Source of the DNA: Acidovorax sp.
Lineage (GTDB): Bacteria > Pseudomonadota > Gammaproteobacteria > Burkholderiales > Burkholderiaceae_C
Assembly: GCA_030692685.1 (NCBI GenBank)
Contig: JAUXZO010000127.1
Location: forward strand, 62,001-126,000
DNA: 64,000 bases
Direction: 5' to 3'
Shown here: positions 54,703 to 64,000 of the stretch, piece after piece
How the letters are laid out: each line of letters starts with the position of its first letter
Numbering within the stretch: the first letter of the stretch is position 1
Notes under the pieces: model-generated
Database searches by the model: none
What the model was told of the DNA's origin: nothing
What the model saw: only the letters and a program-made list of their open reading frames with translations
Position numbers and translations under genes: made by a program

Positions 54703-56553
54703 TCAATCGCCCAACTGCTGCGCCCGCATGATCTGGTGCCGGTGCCAGTAGGCCCCCACCGTGGCGTTGAAGGCGTCCTTGTCTTTCTTCAGGCCCGGCA
54801 GCTTGATCTTGGTGGTCTTGGCGCCGATCACTCCCTTTTCGGGGTGGGTCACGACCAGGGCGTTGCCAAAGCTGCTTTCCTTGAATTCCAGCGCTTTCAC
54901 CGCATCCCAGAACACCGTGGTGTCGTCGGCTGACGTCTTGATGCCGTTGATGCTGACCTCCACGGTGTCCGCGCCTTTCAGCGCAAACACCACGGGCGGA
55001 AAATACTGCAGCACCAAGGCGCGCTCCTGGTCGTTGGCGGGCTCGTAGCGGTAGGCCAGGCTGCGTTCGTGGTCTTGGGCGAACTGCTGCTCGTAGTCGC
55101 TCCACAAGCGCTGCTCAATGGCGTCGGCCGTCAAAATCTCTTGCACCCAGGTGGCGGCGGGCTTGCGCACGGCGATGGCGCTGTAGTCGTGCGCTTTCAG
55201 CGGCATGCCCACGTTGCGCAGCCGCTCGGGCATGGCGGGGTGCGAGTCAAACGGGTGGGGCACGTTGGCCGTCTTCATGGCGTTCAGAAAATCATCGGAC
55301 GCGGCGTAGGGCGTGAGGCCCTGGGCCACAAAACCGGCGATGCCTAGCGACGTGTTGTCGTGCCGGTCGTTGCGGCCAAACAGCTCGTCCTCGATCTTGT
55401 AGCGGTATTGCGCGTAGGCGGCGATCTTGACCAGCGACTGCGCAATGGCGGCGGGTGACACCAGCTTGGCGGCAATGCGGTCGGCCTTGAACTCGCGCTC
55501 GCGGCTGTCGCGCGCCAGTGCGAACTCGAAAATGGTGCGGTACAGGTCCAGCACCGGCGATACCACGGCCGACAAGCCGCCCGTGCGGATGGCGTGGCGG
55601 TAGTGGTCAAACTGCACCAGCTTGGGCCCCAGCCGCGCGCTGCTTTCGGTGTCGCCACCGCGCAGGTGGGCCAGCTCGTGGCCAAACACGGCGTCGGCCT
55701 CGGTCTGGTCCAGCACGCGCAGCAGCGGCAGGCTCACAAACAGCGAGCGACCGGTCAGTGTCTTGTCGCCCACCGTCAGCGACGCTTCCGTCACAAAAAA
55801 GTTGGCATCAATGCCCGCCACGATGTGCTGGGGCGGCTCGGTCTTGAGGCGCTGGGCCATGTGGCGGATGCGCTTCCAGAGCATCGGCGCATCGGCTTCA
55901 GACACCAGTTCGCCCACGGCGCGGTTGTCTGACTGCACCCGTTTGAAGATGCCCGCCACCGCCACAAACACGCCCGCCGCCACGGCCAGCCCCACCACAA
56001 TGATGAGCTTGGGCGAATACTGGTGAAAGAAAACCGCCGTCACCCAAAACGACAACCACACGGCCATGGCGCCTTGCACCATCAGCGACGCGGCACTGGC
56101 CCAGGTGGTCAGGTGCCAGCCGGTAACAAAGCTGGCGTACTGCATCTTGCGGTCCACAAAGGCCAGTGCGCCCAGGCCCAGCACGGCCAACAGCAGCACG
56201 CCACTGGCCACCAGGGTGCCCAATGACACCTTGCGCGCCATGTTGAACTGCCACACATCGCCATACCGTTCGCACATCGCCGCGCGATAGTCCTGTGCCT
56301 CCGGGTCGGTGCTGCTGCAGATGGTGGACGGCGGGTTGCTGCGGTAGTAGTCCTTGCGGGCCTGCTTCTCGGCCGCCTGAAGGCGTTTGTCCGCGTCGAT
56401 GCGCTGGCTGACGCCTTCGACAAAACGGGTGTCCTGGTCCCGCTGGGCGTAGCCGGTGAAGACATAGGTCACGGCCGGAATCAGGAACAGCGCAAGCAGC
56501 GCGTAGGCAAAGACCTTGGCCAGGCCCAGTTTGAGTGCAGATTGGATCGACAT
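54703..56553 (-). CDS. M48-family membrane metalloprotease
   Basis: A 616-residue protein. Helices lie near residues 10-35, 100-125, 140-165 and 172-195. The zinc-binding HEXXH is HELAH (292-296) in AVFGHELAHLRGGDTESS; REREFKADRIAAKL supplies the third ligand. The C-terminal 200 residues are an extra domain beyond the minimal HtpX-like protease. It probably degrades misfolded membrane or periplasmic proteins. Start set at MSIQSALK (56553). Confidence 0.87.
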   Translation of the reverse strand: MSIQSALKLGLAKVFAYALLALFLIPAVTYVFTGYAQRDQDTRFVEGVSQRIDADKRLQAAEKQARKDYYRSNPPSTICSSTDPEAQDYRAAMCERYGDVWQFNMARKVSLGTLVASGVLLLAVLGLGALAFVDRKMQYASFVTGWHLTTWASAASLMVQGAMAVWLSFWVTAVFFHQYSPKLIIVVGLAVAAGVFVAVAGIFKRVQSDNRAVGELVSEADAPMLWKRIRHMAQRLKTEPPQHIVAGIDANFFVTEASLTVGDKTLTGRSLFVSLPLLRVLDQTEADAVFGHELAHLRGGDTESSARLGPKLVQFDHYRHAIRTGGLSAVVSPVLDLYRTIFEFALARDSREREFKADRIAAKLVSPAAIAQSLVKIAAYAQYRYKIEDELFGRNDRHDNTSLGIAGFVAQGLTPYAASDDFLNAMKTANVPHPFDSHPAMPERLRNVGMPLKAHDYSAIAVRKPAATWVQEILTADAIEQRLWSDYEQQFAQDHERSLAYRYEPANDQERALVLQYFPPVVFALKGADTVEVSINGIKTSADDTTVFWDAVKALEFKESSFGNALVVTHPEKGVIGAKTTKIKLPGLKKDKDAFNATVGAYWHRHQIMRAQQLGD

Positions 56554-57020
56554 GGGTTCGGACGGTGTGTAGTGGCCTGGGCAACACAAACGCCAGCGAT
56601 GCGCAGCTACGGCGGCCTCCAGGCGGGGTCACCCCCGTCCCTGTGGCGCAATGCGCTACCCGTCCCTCTTCTGTTTTGTGCTGTGCAAGCCGTGTTGTAA
56701 GTAGTAATCCGGCAGTCACGCATGGAGCCTGGCCGCGTTGCCGCGCCCTCCTCTCGCTCCATGGGGCGGGATTATCAGGACGCCAGCCTGGGCCGCACCG
56801 AAAATCAAGGTAACAAATAGATAGCGGTGTGGGACAGCGGTGCGGCCACAACGCGGCCACCACGCGGCCACCTCGGTCACTGGCTTCGGCAGTTGCCAGC
56901 TTGCCCGTTGGGCCATCACGCCACAGCGCATCCACCGCGGCGGCGCTCCCTTAAAATGCGCGGTTCACCCTCTTGTCCGTCGATGCGCCCCAGCGGCTGC
57001 AGCCACCACCGCCACACCCC
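56554..57020. other. Divergent intergenic region M48 protease / valS
   Basis: A 467-base gap. It holds a short tandem repeat, (A/T)GCGGCCAC(A/C)AC in three copies (about 56841-56873), and a -10-like TAAAAT at 56952-56957 that could serve valS. No gene is apparent. Confidence 0.5.
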
Positions 57021-60020
57021 ATGAGCATGCCCCTGCAACAACCCGGCCTCGAAAGCCTGTCCAAGTCCTTTGAACCCGCTGCGCTGGAAGCCCACTGGGG
57101 GCCCGAATGGGAAAAGCGCGGATACGGCACCGCAGGCCACCGGGGCACGGGCGCCCCGAAGGCGGGCGAACCGGCGTTTTCCATCCAGCTGCCGCCGCCC
57201 AACGTCACTGGCACGCTGCACATGGGCCATGCGTTCAACCAGACGATCATGGACAGCCTGACGCGCTACCACCGCATGCGCGGGTTCAACACGGTGTGGG
57301 TGCCGGGCACCGACCATGCAGGCATCGCCACGCAGATCGTGGTGGAGCGGCAATTGCAAGAACAAGGCATCAGCCGCTACGACATGGGCCCCACCCCGCC
57401 CGAGGCGCGCAAGAACTTCGTGAGCAAGGTGTGGGAGTGGAAGGAAAAGTCTGGCGACACCATCACCACCCAAATGCGCCGCATGGGCGACAGCGTGGAC
57501 TGGAGCCGCGAATACTTCACCATGGACGACAAACTGTCCAAGGTGGTCACCGACACCTTCGTGAAGCTGTACGAACAAGGCCTGATCTACCGTGGCAAGC
57601 GCCTGGTGAACTGGGACCCGAAGCTGCAGTCCGCCGTGTCCGACCTGGAAGTCGAGAGCGAAGAAAAAGACGGATCGCTGTGGCACATCGCCTACCCCCT
57701 GGTAGACCCTGACGGAAGCCTCGCGGCTTCGGGCTCGGTCAGCCTGACAGTGGCCACCACCCGGCCTGAGACCATGCTGGGCGACGTGGCGCTGATGGTG
57801 CACCCTGAGGACGCACGCTACACACACCTCATCGGCAAGATGGTCAACCTGCCGCTGTGCGACCGCCAGATTCCCATCATCGCGGACGATTACGTGGACA
57901 AGGAATTCGGCACCGGCGTGGTCAAGGTCACCCCCGCGCACGACCAAAACGACTACGCCGTGGGCCAGCGCCACAAGCTGCCCATGATTCAGGTTCTTGA
58001 CCTGGAAGCGCGCGTGATCACTGACGGCATCTCCAGCGCGGGACTCGGCACTCACCACGAAAAAAACCCGTCGGGCTCACAACCGACTGCTTCGGATCTT
58101 GGTATTCCCAAGGATCTTCAGGGTCTGGATCGATTCGTAGCGCGCAAGTTAATCGTTGCGAAATTGGAAGCCTCTGGCGCGCTGGTAGAGGTCAAGAAGC
58201 ACAAGCTCATGGTGCCCATCTGCACCCGCACCGGCCAGGTGATCGAGCCCATGCTGACGGACCAATGGTTTGTGGCGATGAGCAAGGTCAGCGACCAAGA
58301 CCCCACGGGCAAGAGCATTGCGCAAAAGGCCATCGATGCGGTGGCCAGCGGAGACGTGACCTTTGTGCCCGAGAACTGGGTGAACACCTACAACCAGTGG
58401 ATGAACAACATTCAGGACTGGTGCATTAGCCGCCAGCTGTGGTGGGGCCACCAGATTCCGGCTTGGTACGACGAAGACGGCAACGTGATCGTGGCGCGCA
58501 ACGAAGCCGAGGCGCAGGCCAAAGCCCCCGGCAAGACGCTGCGCCGTGACGAAGACGTGCTGGACACCTGGTACTCATCAGCATTGGTGCCCTTCAGCAC
58601 CATGGGTTGGCCCGAACAAGGCACCGCCGACACCGACGACTTCAACCTGTACCTGCCCAGCAGCGTGCTGGTCACCGGGTACGACATCATCTTCTTCTGG
58701 GTCGCCCGGATGATCATGATGACCACGCACTTCACGGGCCGCGTGCCGTTCAAGCACGTGTACATCCACGGCCTGGTGCGCGACGCGCAGGGCAAGAAGA
58801 TGTCCAAGTCCGAAGGCAATGTGCTCGACCCGGTCGACCTGATCGACGGCATCTCGCTCGAACCTTTGCTCGACAAGCGCACCACTGGCCTGCGCAAGCC
58901 CGAGACCGCGCCCACGGTGCGCAAGAACACGCAAAAGGAATTCCCAGAGGGCATTCCGGCCTATGGCGCCGATGCGCTGCGCTTTACCTTTGCAGCACTG
59001 GCCAGCCTGGGCCGCAGCATCAACTTTGACAGCAAACGCTGCGAGGGCTACCGCAACTTCTGCAACAAGCTCTGGAACGCCAGCCGCTTCGTGCTGATGA
59101 ACTGCGAGGGCCAGGACTGCGGCCTGATGGACCACACCAAGGCCGATTGCGCGCCTGGAGGAAAGGCCCATGGCTACATGGAGTTCAGCCAAGCCGACCG
59201 CTGGATCATGTCGCTGCTGCAAAAAACCGAGGCCGAAGTGGCCAAGGGCTTTGCCGAGTACCGCCTGGACAACGTGGCCAACACGCTCTACGACTTTGTC
59301 TGGAACGAATACTGCGACTGGTACCTGGAGATTGCCAAGGTACAGATTCAGAACGGCACCGAGTCGCAGCAGCGCGCCACGCGCCGCACGCTGATCCGGG
59401 TGCTTGAGGCCATCTTGCGGCTGGCTCACCCCATCATCCCGTTCATCACCGAAGCCCTATGGCAAACGGTGGCGCCCGTGGCCGGACTGAAGGGCGAGTC
59501 GATCAGCATTGCCCGCTACCCCGAGTCACAACCCGAGAAGATCGACGACGCAGCGATTGCCCACATGGGCCGCGTCAAGGGATTGGTGGATGCTTGCCGC
59601 GCCCTGCGTGGCGAGATGAACGTGTCACCTTCGACCCGCCTGCCGATGTACGTGGTGGGCGACACAGACTTCATGCGCGGCGTGGCGCCGGTGCTGCAGG
59701 CGCTGGCCAAGCTCAGCGAGGTCAAGGTGTTTGACGACGAAGCGGCGTGGGCCGCAGCCGCACAGGCCGCGCCCGTGGCCGTCGTGGGCGACGCCCGCAT
59801 GTGTCTGTACATGGAAGTGGACGTGGCAGCCGAGAAGGCACGCCTGGCCAAGGAAATCGCCCGCATCGAAGGCGAAGTGACCAAGGCCAACAACAAGCTC
59901 TCCAACGAAGCTTTTGTGGCCAAGGCGCCTCCTGCCGTGATCGGTCAGGAGAAAAAACGCATTGCCGATTTTGGTGTGACGCTGGGCAGATTGCGCGATC
60001 AGCTGACACGGCTGGGCTAA
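57021..60020 (+). CDS. valS: Valyl-tRNA synthetase
   Basis: A 999-residue class I synthetase that charges tRNA-Val. The HIGH motif is HMGH (67-70), the KMSKS motif is at 593-597, and the CP1 editing domain lies between (about 190-340). The C-terminal coiled coil (about 935-995) is present. Start chosen at MSMPLQQPG (57021); an ATG two codons later is equivalent. Downstream galU is on the same strand 77 bases away. Confidence 0.97.
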   Translation: MSMPLQQPGLESLSKSFEPAALEAHWGPEWEKRGYGTAGHRGTGAPKAGEPAFSIQLPPPNVTGTLHMGHAFNQTIMDSLTRYHRMRGFNTVWVPGTDHAGIATQIVVERQLQEQGISRYDMGPTPPEARKNFVSKVWEWKEKSGDTITTQMRRMGDSVDWSREYFTMDDKLSKVVTDTFVKLYEQGLIYRGKRLVNWDPKLQSAVSDLEVESEEKDGSLWHIAYPLVDPDGSLAASGSVSLTVATTRPETMLGDVALMVHPEDARYTHLIGKMVNLPLCDRQIPIIADDYVDKEFGTGVVKVTPAHDQNDYAVGQRHKLPMIQVLDLEARVITDGISSAGLGTHHEKNPSGSQPTASDLGIPKDLQGLDRFVARKLIVAKLEASGALVEVKKHKLMVPICTRTGQVIEPMLTDQWFVAMSKVSDQDPTGKSIAQKAIDAVASGDVTFVPENWVNTYNQWMNNIQDWCISRQLWWGHQIPAWYDEDGNVIVARNEAEAQAKAPGKTLRRDEDVLDTWYSSALVPFSTMGWPEQGTADTDDFNLYLPSSVLVTGYDIIFFWVARMIMMTTHFTGRVPFKHVYIHGLVRDAQGKKMSKSEGNVLDPVDLIDGISLEPLLDKRTTGLRKPETAPTVRKNTQKEFPEGIPAYGADALRFTFAALASLGRSINFDSKRCEGYRNFCNKLWNASRFVLMNCEGQDCGLMDHTKADCAPGGKAHGYMEFSQADRWIMSLLQKTEAEVAKGFAEYRLDNVANTLYDFVWNEYCDWYLEIAKVQIQNGTESQQRATRRTLIRVLEAILRLAHPIIPFITEALWQTVAPVAGLKGESISIARYPESQPEKIDDAAIAHMGRVKGLVDACRALRGEMNVSPSTRLPMYVVGDTDFMRGVAPVLQALAKLSEVKVFDDEAAWAAAAQAAPVAVVGDARMCLYMEVDVAAEKARLAKEIARIEGEVTKANNKLSNEAFVAKAPPAVIGQEKKRIADFGVTLGRLRDQLTRLG

Positions 60021-60097
60021 AACCCACGCAATACTGTGTGACCCTTGGGTCCGTTACGGCGGGCCTTTTCACGCTTGAACCGCCCAAAAGGAACCCC

Positions 60098-60985
60098 ATG
60101 ACTGTTGCCACCACTGTCCGCAAAGCCGTTTTTCCCGTCGCTGGCCTGGGCACCCGTTTTCTGCCCGCCACCAAGGCCAGCCCCAAGGAAATGCTGCCCG
60201 TGGTCGACAAACCGCTGATTCAGTACGCGGTGGAAGAGGCCTATGCCGCAGGCATTCGCCACATGATTTTTGTCACCGGCCGCAGCAAGCGTGCTATTGA
60301 AGACCACTTTGACACCGCCTACGAGCTGGAAAACGAGCTGGAAGCCGCTGGCAAGCTGGAGCTGCTGAACCTGGTGCGGTCGGTACAGCCCGACGACATG
60401 GACTGCGCCTTTGTGCGTCAGCCCCGCTCGCTGGGCCTGGGCCACGCCGTGTTGTGCGCCGAGCCGCTGGTGGGCAAAGAGCCCTTTGCCGTGCTGCTGG
60501 CCGACGACCTGATGGTCGGCCCCCAGGGCGGCCAGCCCGTGCTGGCACAAATGGCAGCAGCGTTTCGCCAACAAGGCCGCTCGGTCATCGCCGTGCAGGA
60601 AGTGCCTGAAAACCAGGTTCACAAATACGGCATCGTGGCGGGCGAATCTGCTGGCGGCCCGCTGATTCGCATTGACCGCATTGTCGAAAAGCCCAAGGCC
60701 GCCGACGCCCCATCGCGCATGGGCGTGGCCGGCCGCTACATCCTCACACCCGGCGTGTTCGACGAGATCCGCAACCAGCCACGCGGCGTGGGCGGCGAGA
60801 TCCAGCTGACCGACGGCATCGCCCGCCTGATGAACCACGAAGCGGTGTACGCGTTTCAGTACGAAGGAAAACGCTACGACTGCGGCAGCAAAGAAGGATT
60901 CTTGGAAGCGACGGTTGAACTGGCCTTGCAGCACCCGCAAGTGGGCAAGCACTTCCGTGAATATTTGAAGACGTTGGCGCTGTAA
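60098..60985 (+). CDS. galU: UTP-glucose-1-phosphate uridylyltransferase
   Basis: A 295-residue enzyme making UDP-glucose from UTP and glucose 1-phosphate for envelope sugars. The nucleotide-binding start [20 protein letters not shown] and [15 protein letters not shown] are diagnostic. AAAAGGA lies seven bases before the ATG. A family A palindrome downstream probably acts as its terminator. Confidence 0.96.
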   Translation: MTVATTVRKAVFPVAGLGTRFLPATKASPKEMLPVVDKPLIQYAVEEAYAAGIRHMIFVTGRSKRAIEDHFDTAYELENELEAAGKLELLNLVRSVQPDDMDCAFVRQPRSLGLGHAVLCAEPLVGKEPFAVLLADDLMVGPQGGQPVLAQMAAAFRQQGRSVIAVQEVPENQVHKYGIVAGESAGGPLIRIDRIVEKPKAADAPSRMGVAGRYILTPGVFDEIRNQPRGVGGEIQLTDGIARLMNHEAVYAFQYEGKRYDCGSKEGFLEATVELALQHPQVGKHFREYLKTLAL

Positions 60986-61018
60986 ACTGCAGCTCAGCCC
61001 GACCCTCCAAACACTTCA

Positions 61019-61068
61019 TTTTTGATAGCTGCTAGCGCTTATCCAGTAAGCGCTAGCAGCTATTTTTA
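61019..61068 (+). repeat. Dispersed palindromic repeat family A, after galU (terminator-like)
   Basis: GATAGCTGCTAGCGCTT-ATCCAGT-AAGCGCTAGCAGCTAT followed by TTTTACTTGATTTTTT. The arms pair over 16 bases, and with the T run this copy looks like a working terminator for galU. Confidence 0.92.
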
Positions 61069-61106
61069 CTTGATTTTTTGCTGACTCATTCAGCCATTCG
61101 CCCTAA

Positions 61107-61170
61107 GCCCGTCAAAGGGCTGGTCGCAACAGCACCCGGCTTCGACAGGCTCAGCCCGAACGGTTGGGGG
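61107..61170. repeat. REP-like element between galU and tusA
   Basis: Contains CCCGTCAAAGGGCTGGTCG and CTTCGACAGGCTCAGCCC followed by GAACGG. The second half matches the sequence at the centre of the 8-kb palindrome (about 3949-3978) in part. Confidence 0.6.
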
Positions 61171-61206
61171 GTGGGAATCTGAGACAGTCGGCGAATCGTG
61201 CGATTT

Positions 61207-61434
61207 CTACCTGCGGCGCAGGATGTGGATGAACTCGTCACCCACCGTCTGCTGCTCTACCAGCTCATTGCCCGTCTGCTTGGCAAACGCCTGAAAGTCC
61301 CGCAGTGACCCGCCATCGGTGGCCACCACCTTCAGCAACTGGCCGCTGGCCATGTCTGACAACGCCTTCTTGGCCTTGAGGATGGGCAGGGGGCAGTTCA
61401 GGCCCCGGGTGTCGATTTCTTTGTGAATGTCCAT
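61207..61434 (-). CDS. tusA: TusA-family sulfur carrier protein
   Basis: A 75-residue protein. CPLPILKAKKAL with Cys14 is the sulfur-accepting motif of the TusA/SirA family. It relays sulfur for tRNA thiolation or other sulfur-transfer pathways. It lies 15 bases after the NUDIX gene on the same strand, so the two are probably co-transcribed. Confidence 0.9.
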   Translation of the reverse strand: MDIHKEIDTRGLNCPLPILKAKKALSDMASGQLLKVVATDGGSLRDFQAFAKQTGNELVEQQTVGDEFIHILRRR

Positions 61435-61449
61435 GGTGTTGTTGCTTCC

Positions 61450-62028
61450 TCAATCCTTCGGCAGTGCCGGCTGCGGGTTGTCCAACCCGGCTCGACGCTC
61501 TGCATTTTCTTCGGCGGTGAAAAACACCGGTTCGTGTCCCCGGGTGCGCAGCCAGTCAGCCAGCGCGTAGCCCGTTCCTGCGGGCCAGCACTTGAGGTCA
61601 GGCAGATCGTACAGCCGGTAGTCCACCAGCTCGGGCGACAAGCGCACCTCGCCCTCGGCAACCACGTGGTAGGCGATGATGATCTGGTTCATCCGCAAGA
61701 ACTCGTACGCGCCCACCAACGTGGTGGCCGTCACGTCGAGGTTGGTTTCTTCTTTCACCTCGCGGGCAATGCCCTCTTGCGGCGACTCGCCGGCTTCCAT
61801 AAAGCCGGTGATCAGCGCAAACATCTTGCCCGGCCAGGCCGCATTGCGGGCCAGCAGCACCTGGCCGTTGATTTCCACAATCGCGGCCAACACGGGCGTA
61901 GGATTACCCCAATGCGTAAAGCCGCAGGCGGGGCAGCGCAGCCGCTCTTTGTCACCGCCGTCTTCGGCCATGGTGATGGGCTGCAGCGCGGTGCCGCAGT
62001 GAGAACAATGGCGGACTTCGTAGTGCAT
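61450..62028 (-). CDS. NUDIX hydrolase with zinc ribbon
   Basis: A 192-residue protein. The N-terminal zinc ribbon uses C8, C11, C32 and C35. The Nudix box GFMEAGESPQEGIAREVKEE is intact. This layout resembles NudC-like NAD(H) pyrophosphatases or RNA-decapping enzymes, but it is shorter than E. coli NudC (about 257 residues). A family A repeat ends 26 bases upstream of the start. Confidence 0.87.
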   Translation of the reverse strand: MHYEVRHCSHCGTALQPITMAEDGGDKERLRCPACGFTHWGNPTPVLAAIVEINGQVLLARNAAWPGKMFALITGFMEAGESPQEGIAREVKEETNLDVTATTLVGAYEFLRMNQIIIAYHVVAEGEVRLSPELVDYRLYDLPDLKCWPAGTGYALADWLRTRGHEPVFFTAEENAERRAGLDNPQPALPKD

Positions 62029-62053
62029 ATTTTTTGATCTATCGATTACTCTT

Positions 62054-62100
62054 AATTTGATAGCTGCTAACGCTTATCCATCAAGCGCTAGAGGCCAATT
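62054..62100 (-). repeat. Dispersed palindromic repeat family A, between cysM and the NUDIX gene
   Basis: GGCCTCTAGCGCTT-GATGGAT-AAGCGTTAGCAGCTAT in the orientation of the NUDIX gene, 26 bases before its start. Confidence 0.9.
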
Positions 62101-62143
62101 TCATTCAAATTTCGGTGCCAAACCCCCCGCTGCATCCATCCCA

Positions 62144-63046
62144 TCACGCCGGGAACACGCCGGTAGACAGATACCGGTCGCCCCGGTCGCACACGATGAA
62201 CACAATGGTCGCGTTGCTGTCGCGCGCTGCCATCTGCTGCGCCACCCAGCAAGCGCCAGCGGCCGAGATGCCCGCAAAAATACCCTCCTCACGCGCCATG
62301 CGGCGGCACATTTCTTCAGCGTTGTCCTGGCTTACGTACACCAGCTCATCGACCGTACTCGCGTCGTAAATCTTGGGCAAATACTCTTGGGGCCACTTGC
62401 GAATGCCCGGAATGCGCGAACCCTCTTCAGGCTGCGCACCAATGATCTGGATCGCCGGGTTCTTTTCTTTGAGAAACCGCGACACCCCGGTGATGGTGCC
62501 CGTGGTGCCCATGGCGCTCACAAAGTGCGTGATGCGCCCGCCGGTTTGCTCCCAAATCTCGGGGCCCGTGGTTTCGTAGTGGGTGCGCGGGTTGTCCGGG
62601 TTGCCAAACTGGTCCAGCACCTTGCCCTCGCCCCGCTTTTGCATCGCCTCGGCCAGGTCGCGCGCATGCTCCATGCCGCCGCTCTTGGGGGTGAGCACTA
62701 ACTCGGCGCCAAAGGCCTTCATGGTCTGCGCACGCTCGATGGACAAATCCTCCGGCATGACCAGCACCATGCGGTAACCCTTGATGGCCGCCGCCATCGC
62801 CAGCGCAATGCCCGTGTTGCCCGATGTGGCCTCGATCAGCGTGTCGCCAGGGCGAATGTCGCCGCGCTCTTCCGCCCGGCGGATCATCGACAGCGCAGGC
62901 CGGTCCTTCACCGAGCCCGCCGGGTTGTTGCCCTCCAGCTTGCCCAAAACCACGTTGCCACGCTCGGCGTTGTCCTTGGCGCCAATGCGCTGCAACGCAA
63001 CCAAGGGGGTGTTACCCACAGCATCTTCAATCGTCGGATATTTCAT
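62144..63046 (-). CDS. cysM: Cysteine synthase CysM
   Basis: A 300-residue PLP enzyme. The Schiff-base lysine is K47 in NPAGSVKDRP; TSGNTGIALA binds the substrate carboxylate. The CysM-type KYPTIEDAVGNTPLV start and RIPGIRKWPQEYLP segment set it apart from CysK. It makes cysteine from O-acetylserine and sulfide or thiosulfate. The ATG at 63046 is chosen because longer reading would run antisense through the tRNA gene. Confidence 0.94.
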   Translation of the reverse strand: MKYPTIEDAVGNTPLVALQRIGAKDNAERGNVVLGKLEGNNPAGSVKDRPALSMIRRAEERGDIRPGDTLIEATSGNTGIALAMAAAIKGYRMVLVMPEDLSIERAQTMKAFGAELVLTPKSGGMEHARDLAEAMQKRGEGKVLDQFGNPDNPRTHYETTGPEIWEQTGGRITHFVSAMGTTGTITGVSRFLKEKNPAIQIIGAQPEEGSRIPGIRKWPQEYLPKIYDASTVDELVYVSQDNAEEMCRRMAREEGIFAGISAAGACWVAQQMAARDSNATIVFIVCDRGDRYLSTGVFPA

Positions 63047-63086
63047 GCGCCCTACTGTGCCATAATTTGTGGCTTCACGAATTACC

Positions 63087-63171
63087 GCCCGGGTGGTGAA
63101 ATTGGTAGACGCAGGGGACTCAAAATCCCCCGCCGAAAGGCGTGCCGGTTCGATTCCGGCCCCGGGCACCA
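63087..63171 (+). tRNA. tRNA-Leu (anticodon CAA)
   Basis: An 85-base tRNA with a long variable arm. Acceptor stem GCCCGGG pairs with CCCGGGC, the anticodon loop CTCAAAA gives CAA (reads UUG), and the T arm GCCGGTTCGATTCCGGC is perfect. CCA is encoded. A terminator follows eight bases later. The flanking accessory genes suggest its 3' end could be an integration site. Confidence 0.97.
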
Positions 63172-63178
63172 CAGATAA

Positions 63179-63211
63179 GGCCGGTAGCTTTCAACAGCTA
63201 CCGGCCTTTTT
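63179..63211 (+). terminator. Rho-independent terminator after tRNA-Leu
   Basis: GGCCGGTAGC-TTTCAACA-GCTACCGGCC forms a 10-base perfect stem followed by TTTTT. Confidence 0.92.
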
Positions 63212-63281
63212 CTTTGGGTGCGCCAGCTGTGGCCAGCTGATTTTTGCGTTTGCTGGCCCAGCGCTGAATGCAGTTCCGGGT

Positions 63282-63905
63282 TCAGTTCGCTGGCATTGAT
63301 CTGTGGGAGGCCACAGCTTCTCTAAGTCGTTTTCGAGCCCGCGCCAAGCTGGGTGAACGCCCGGCCGCCCTTTCAGGCTCCCAATCTCTACTCACCCATG
63401 ACACAAGGCGGGTGTTGTATCCAAGTCCCTGCCCAATGCCACCTCCGGGGAGATTCCTCAGCAAATCTTCGCGCACAGCCTTGGGGGCCCCTTTTGCAAG
63501 CTTGAGCAACGCTTGCTTTGGGTCGAGTAATGCATCTGGCAACAGCGGGAGGACGCCTTTTTGGCCCACCAAATGACGCATCGCCTCGTGGTCCGCAAGT
63601 GCCCAAGCTTCCACTTCTCTCACAGCAATGCGCAACAACAGTAGGTCAGGCAATCGCTTCTTTCCCATCCAATCATCACGCAGTGCCACGGGGCACGCCA
63701 GCTGATCCAAATCAGTAAGCACCAGCACCACTTGGTGCTTGGCCATCTCACGCCAGCTGTCCATCTTTGAACGGAGATAGCCAAAACCGTTTTTACGCAA
63801 CCGGTGCGTTACACAAAAAGGCTCAGGCAACTCTCCAACCAGCCGCAACGCCACCGCCTCGCTCAACTCATCCTCGGTAGCGATCGCGATAGGCGTCACT
63901 GCCAC
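63282..63905 (-). CDS. DUF4276/Toprim-like protein, possible effector of a two-gene accessory system
   Basis: A 207-residue protein. Toprim-like elements are visible: an acidic first motif in ATEDELSEAVA (about 9-19), DxD in VLVLTDLDQ (about 60-68) and REVEAWALADHE (about 95-106), the REVEAW(L/A)LAD pattern of DUF4276. It starts at a GTG that overlaps the stop of the upstream gene. DUF4276 genes often follow AAA ATPase genes in presumed defence modules; the partner here is cut off by the window edge. Base composition is less GC-rich than the surrounding chromosome. Confidence 0.7.
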   Translation of the reverse strand: MAVTPIAIATEDELSEAVALRLVGELPEPFCVTHRLRKNGFGYLRSKMDSWREMAKHQVVLVLTDLDQLACPVALRDDWMGKKRLPDLLLLRIAVREVEAWALADHEAMRHLVGQKGVLPLLPDALLDPKQALLKLAKGAPKAVREDLLRNLPGGGIGQGLGYNTRLVSWVSRDWEPERAAGRSPSLARARKRLREAVASHRSMPAN

Positions 63906-64000
63906 AACCCCAGTTGTGACACTGCACTAGGCCGCGTCTTGGGCAATACCACCTCCGCAACACTCAAGCCAGAGCGCAGAGCCCGACGTTCGTCATCATT
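63896..64000 (-). CDS. C-terminal end of an upstream gene, probably the ATPase partner (truncated by window)
   Basis: Thirty-four codons ending SAVSQLGLWQ and a TGA stop that overlaps the GTG start of the DUF4276 gene. The frame is open to the window edge. The identity is not readable from so little sequence; an AAA ATPase is a guess based on the usual neighbours of DUF4276 genes. Confidence 0.5.
   Translation of the reverse strand, partial: NDDERRALRSGLSVAEVVLPKTRPSAVSQLGLWQ

Noticed and set aside
57950-58150. Possible insertion in ValRS (residues about 331-366) with lower GC
   Set aside because: E. coli ValRS has a loop of similar length at this position, so there is no clear insertion.
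63046-63172. Extended N-terminus of CysM reading VPGAGIEPARLSAGDFESP
   Set aside because: This sequence is the antisense translation of the tRNA-Leu gene, a frequent false extension.

Overview
The window is high-GC DNA from a betaproteobacterium. FlhDC flagellar master regulators, a hemC-hemD-hemX-hemY run, a xseB-ispA-dxs cluster and the style of the intergenic repeats point to Comamonadaceae, probably Acidovorax or a close relative (inference). Almost all of it is ordinary chromosomal sequence with genes on both strands. No rRNA, CRISPR array, transposase or phage gene was found. There is one tRNA, tRNA-Leu(CAA), near the right end.

The first 7,956 bases are a perfect palindrome with no spacer: bases 1-3978 are the exact reverse complement of 3979-7956. 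Read on the minus strand, the right arm is an ordinary molybdenum-hydroxylase operon, coxS-coxL-coxM-coxD, of the form II CO-dehydrogenase type (AYRGAGR active-site motif). The left arm repeats coxD, coxM and part of coxL, and stops abruptly at base 1. The fold point lies inside a REP-like hairpin, so a fold-back artefact at a contig end is the simplest explanation.

From 9 to 24 kb most genes relate to molybdate or tungstate: a ModE regulator, modABC behind a ModE-like operator, tupABC with an extra ModA-like lipoprotein, and a second ModE-type regulator fused to a binding-protein-like domain. These fit supply of molybdenum to the cox enzyme. Mixed in are a MerR-controlled operon (DUF2938, flavodoxin-like, DUF2798), a membrane EAL protein and a frameshifted saccharopine-dehydrogenase-like gene with a DoxX-like partner.

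From 24 to 42 kb come a TRAP transporter (dctQM convergent with dctP), isoprenoid genes (xseB-ispA-dxs), a Rieske oxygenase, an EamA transporter, a sulfurtransferase, flhDC, a FlgO-like lipoprotein pair, an AI-2E family transporter and a GGDEF-EAL protein. From 42 to 63 kb come ppc, hemCDXY, cytochrome b561 with two YceI proteins, a VOC protein, a delta-60-repeat lipoprotein, an M48 protease, valS, galU, tusA, a NUDIX hydrolase and cysM. The tRNA-Leu follows, and beyond it lies an accessory gene pair with a DUF4276/Toprim-like protein that runs off the right edge.

The most unusual signal is a set of dispersed palindromic repeats. Family A (about 50 bp) occurs at eleven loci plus one mirrored copy. 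One copy encodes the core of the TupA signal peptide, one lies in frame inside hemD, and two sit where the ribosome-binding site should be, just before dxs and coxD. A second family (B) appears as a degenerate in-frame insertion of about 30 codons at the start of hemC. This resembles protein-invading palindromic elements such as the Rickettsia RPEs and deserves a genome-wide look.
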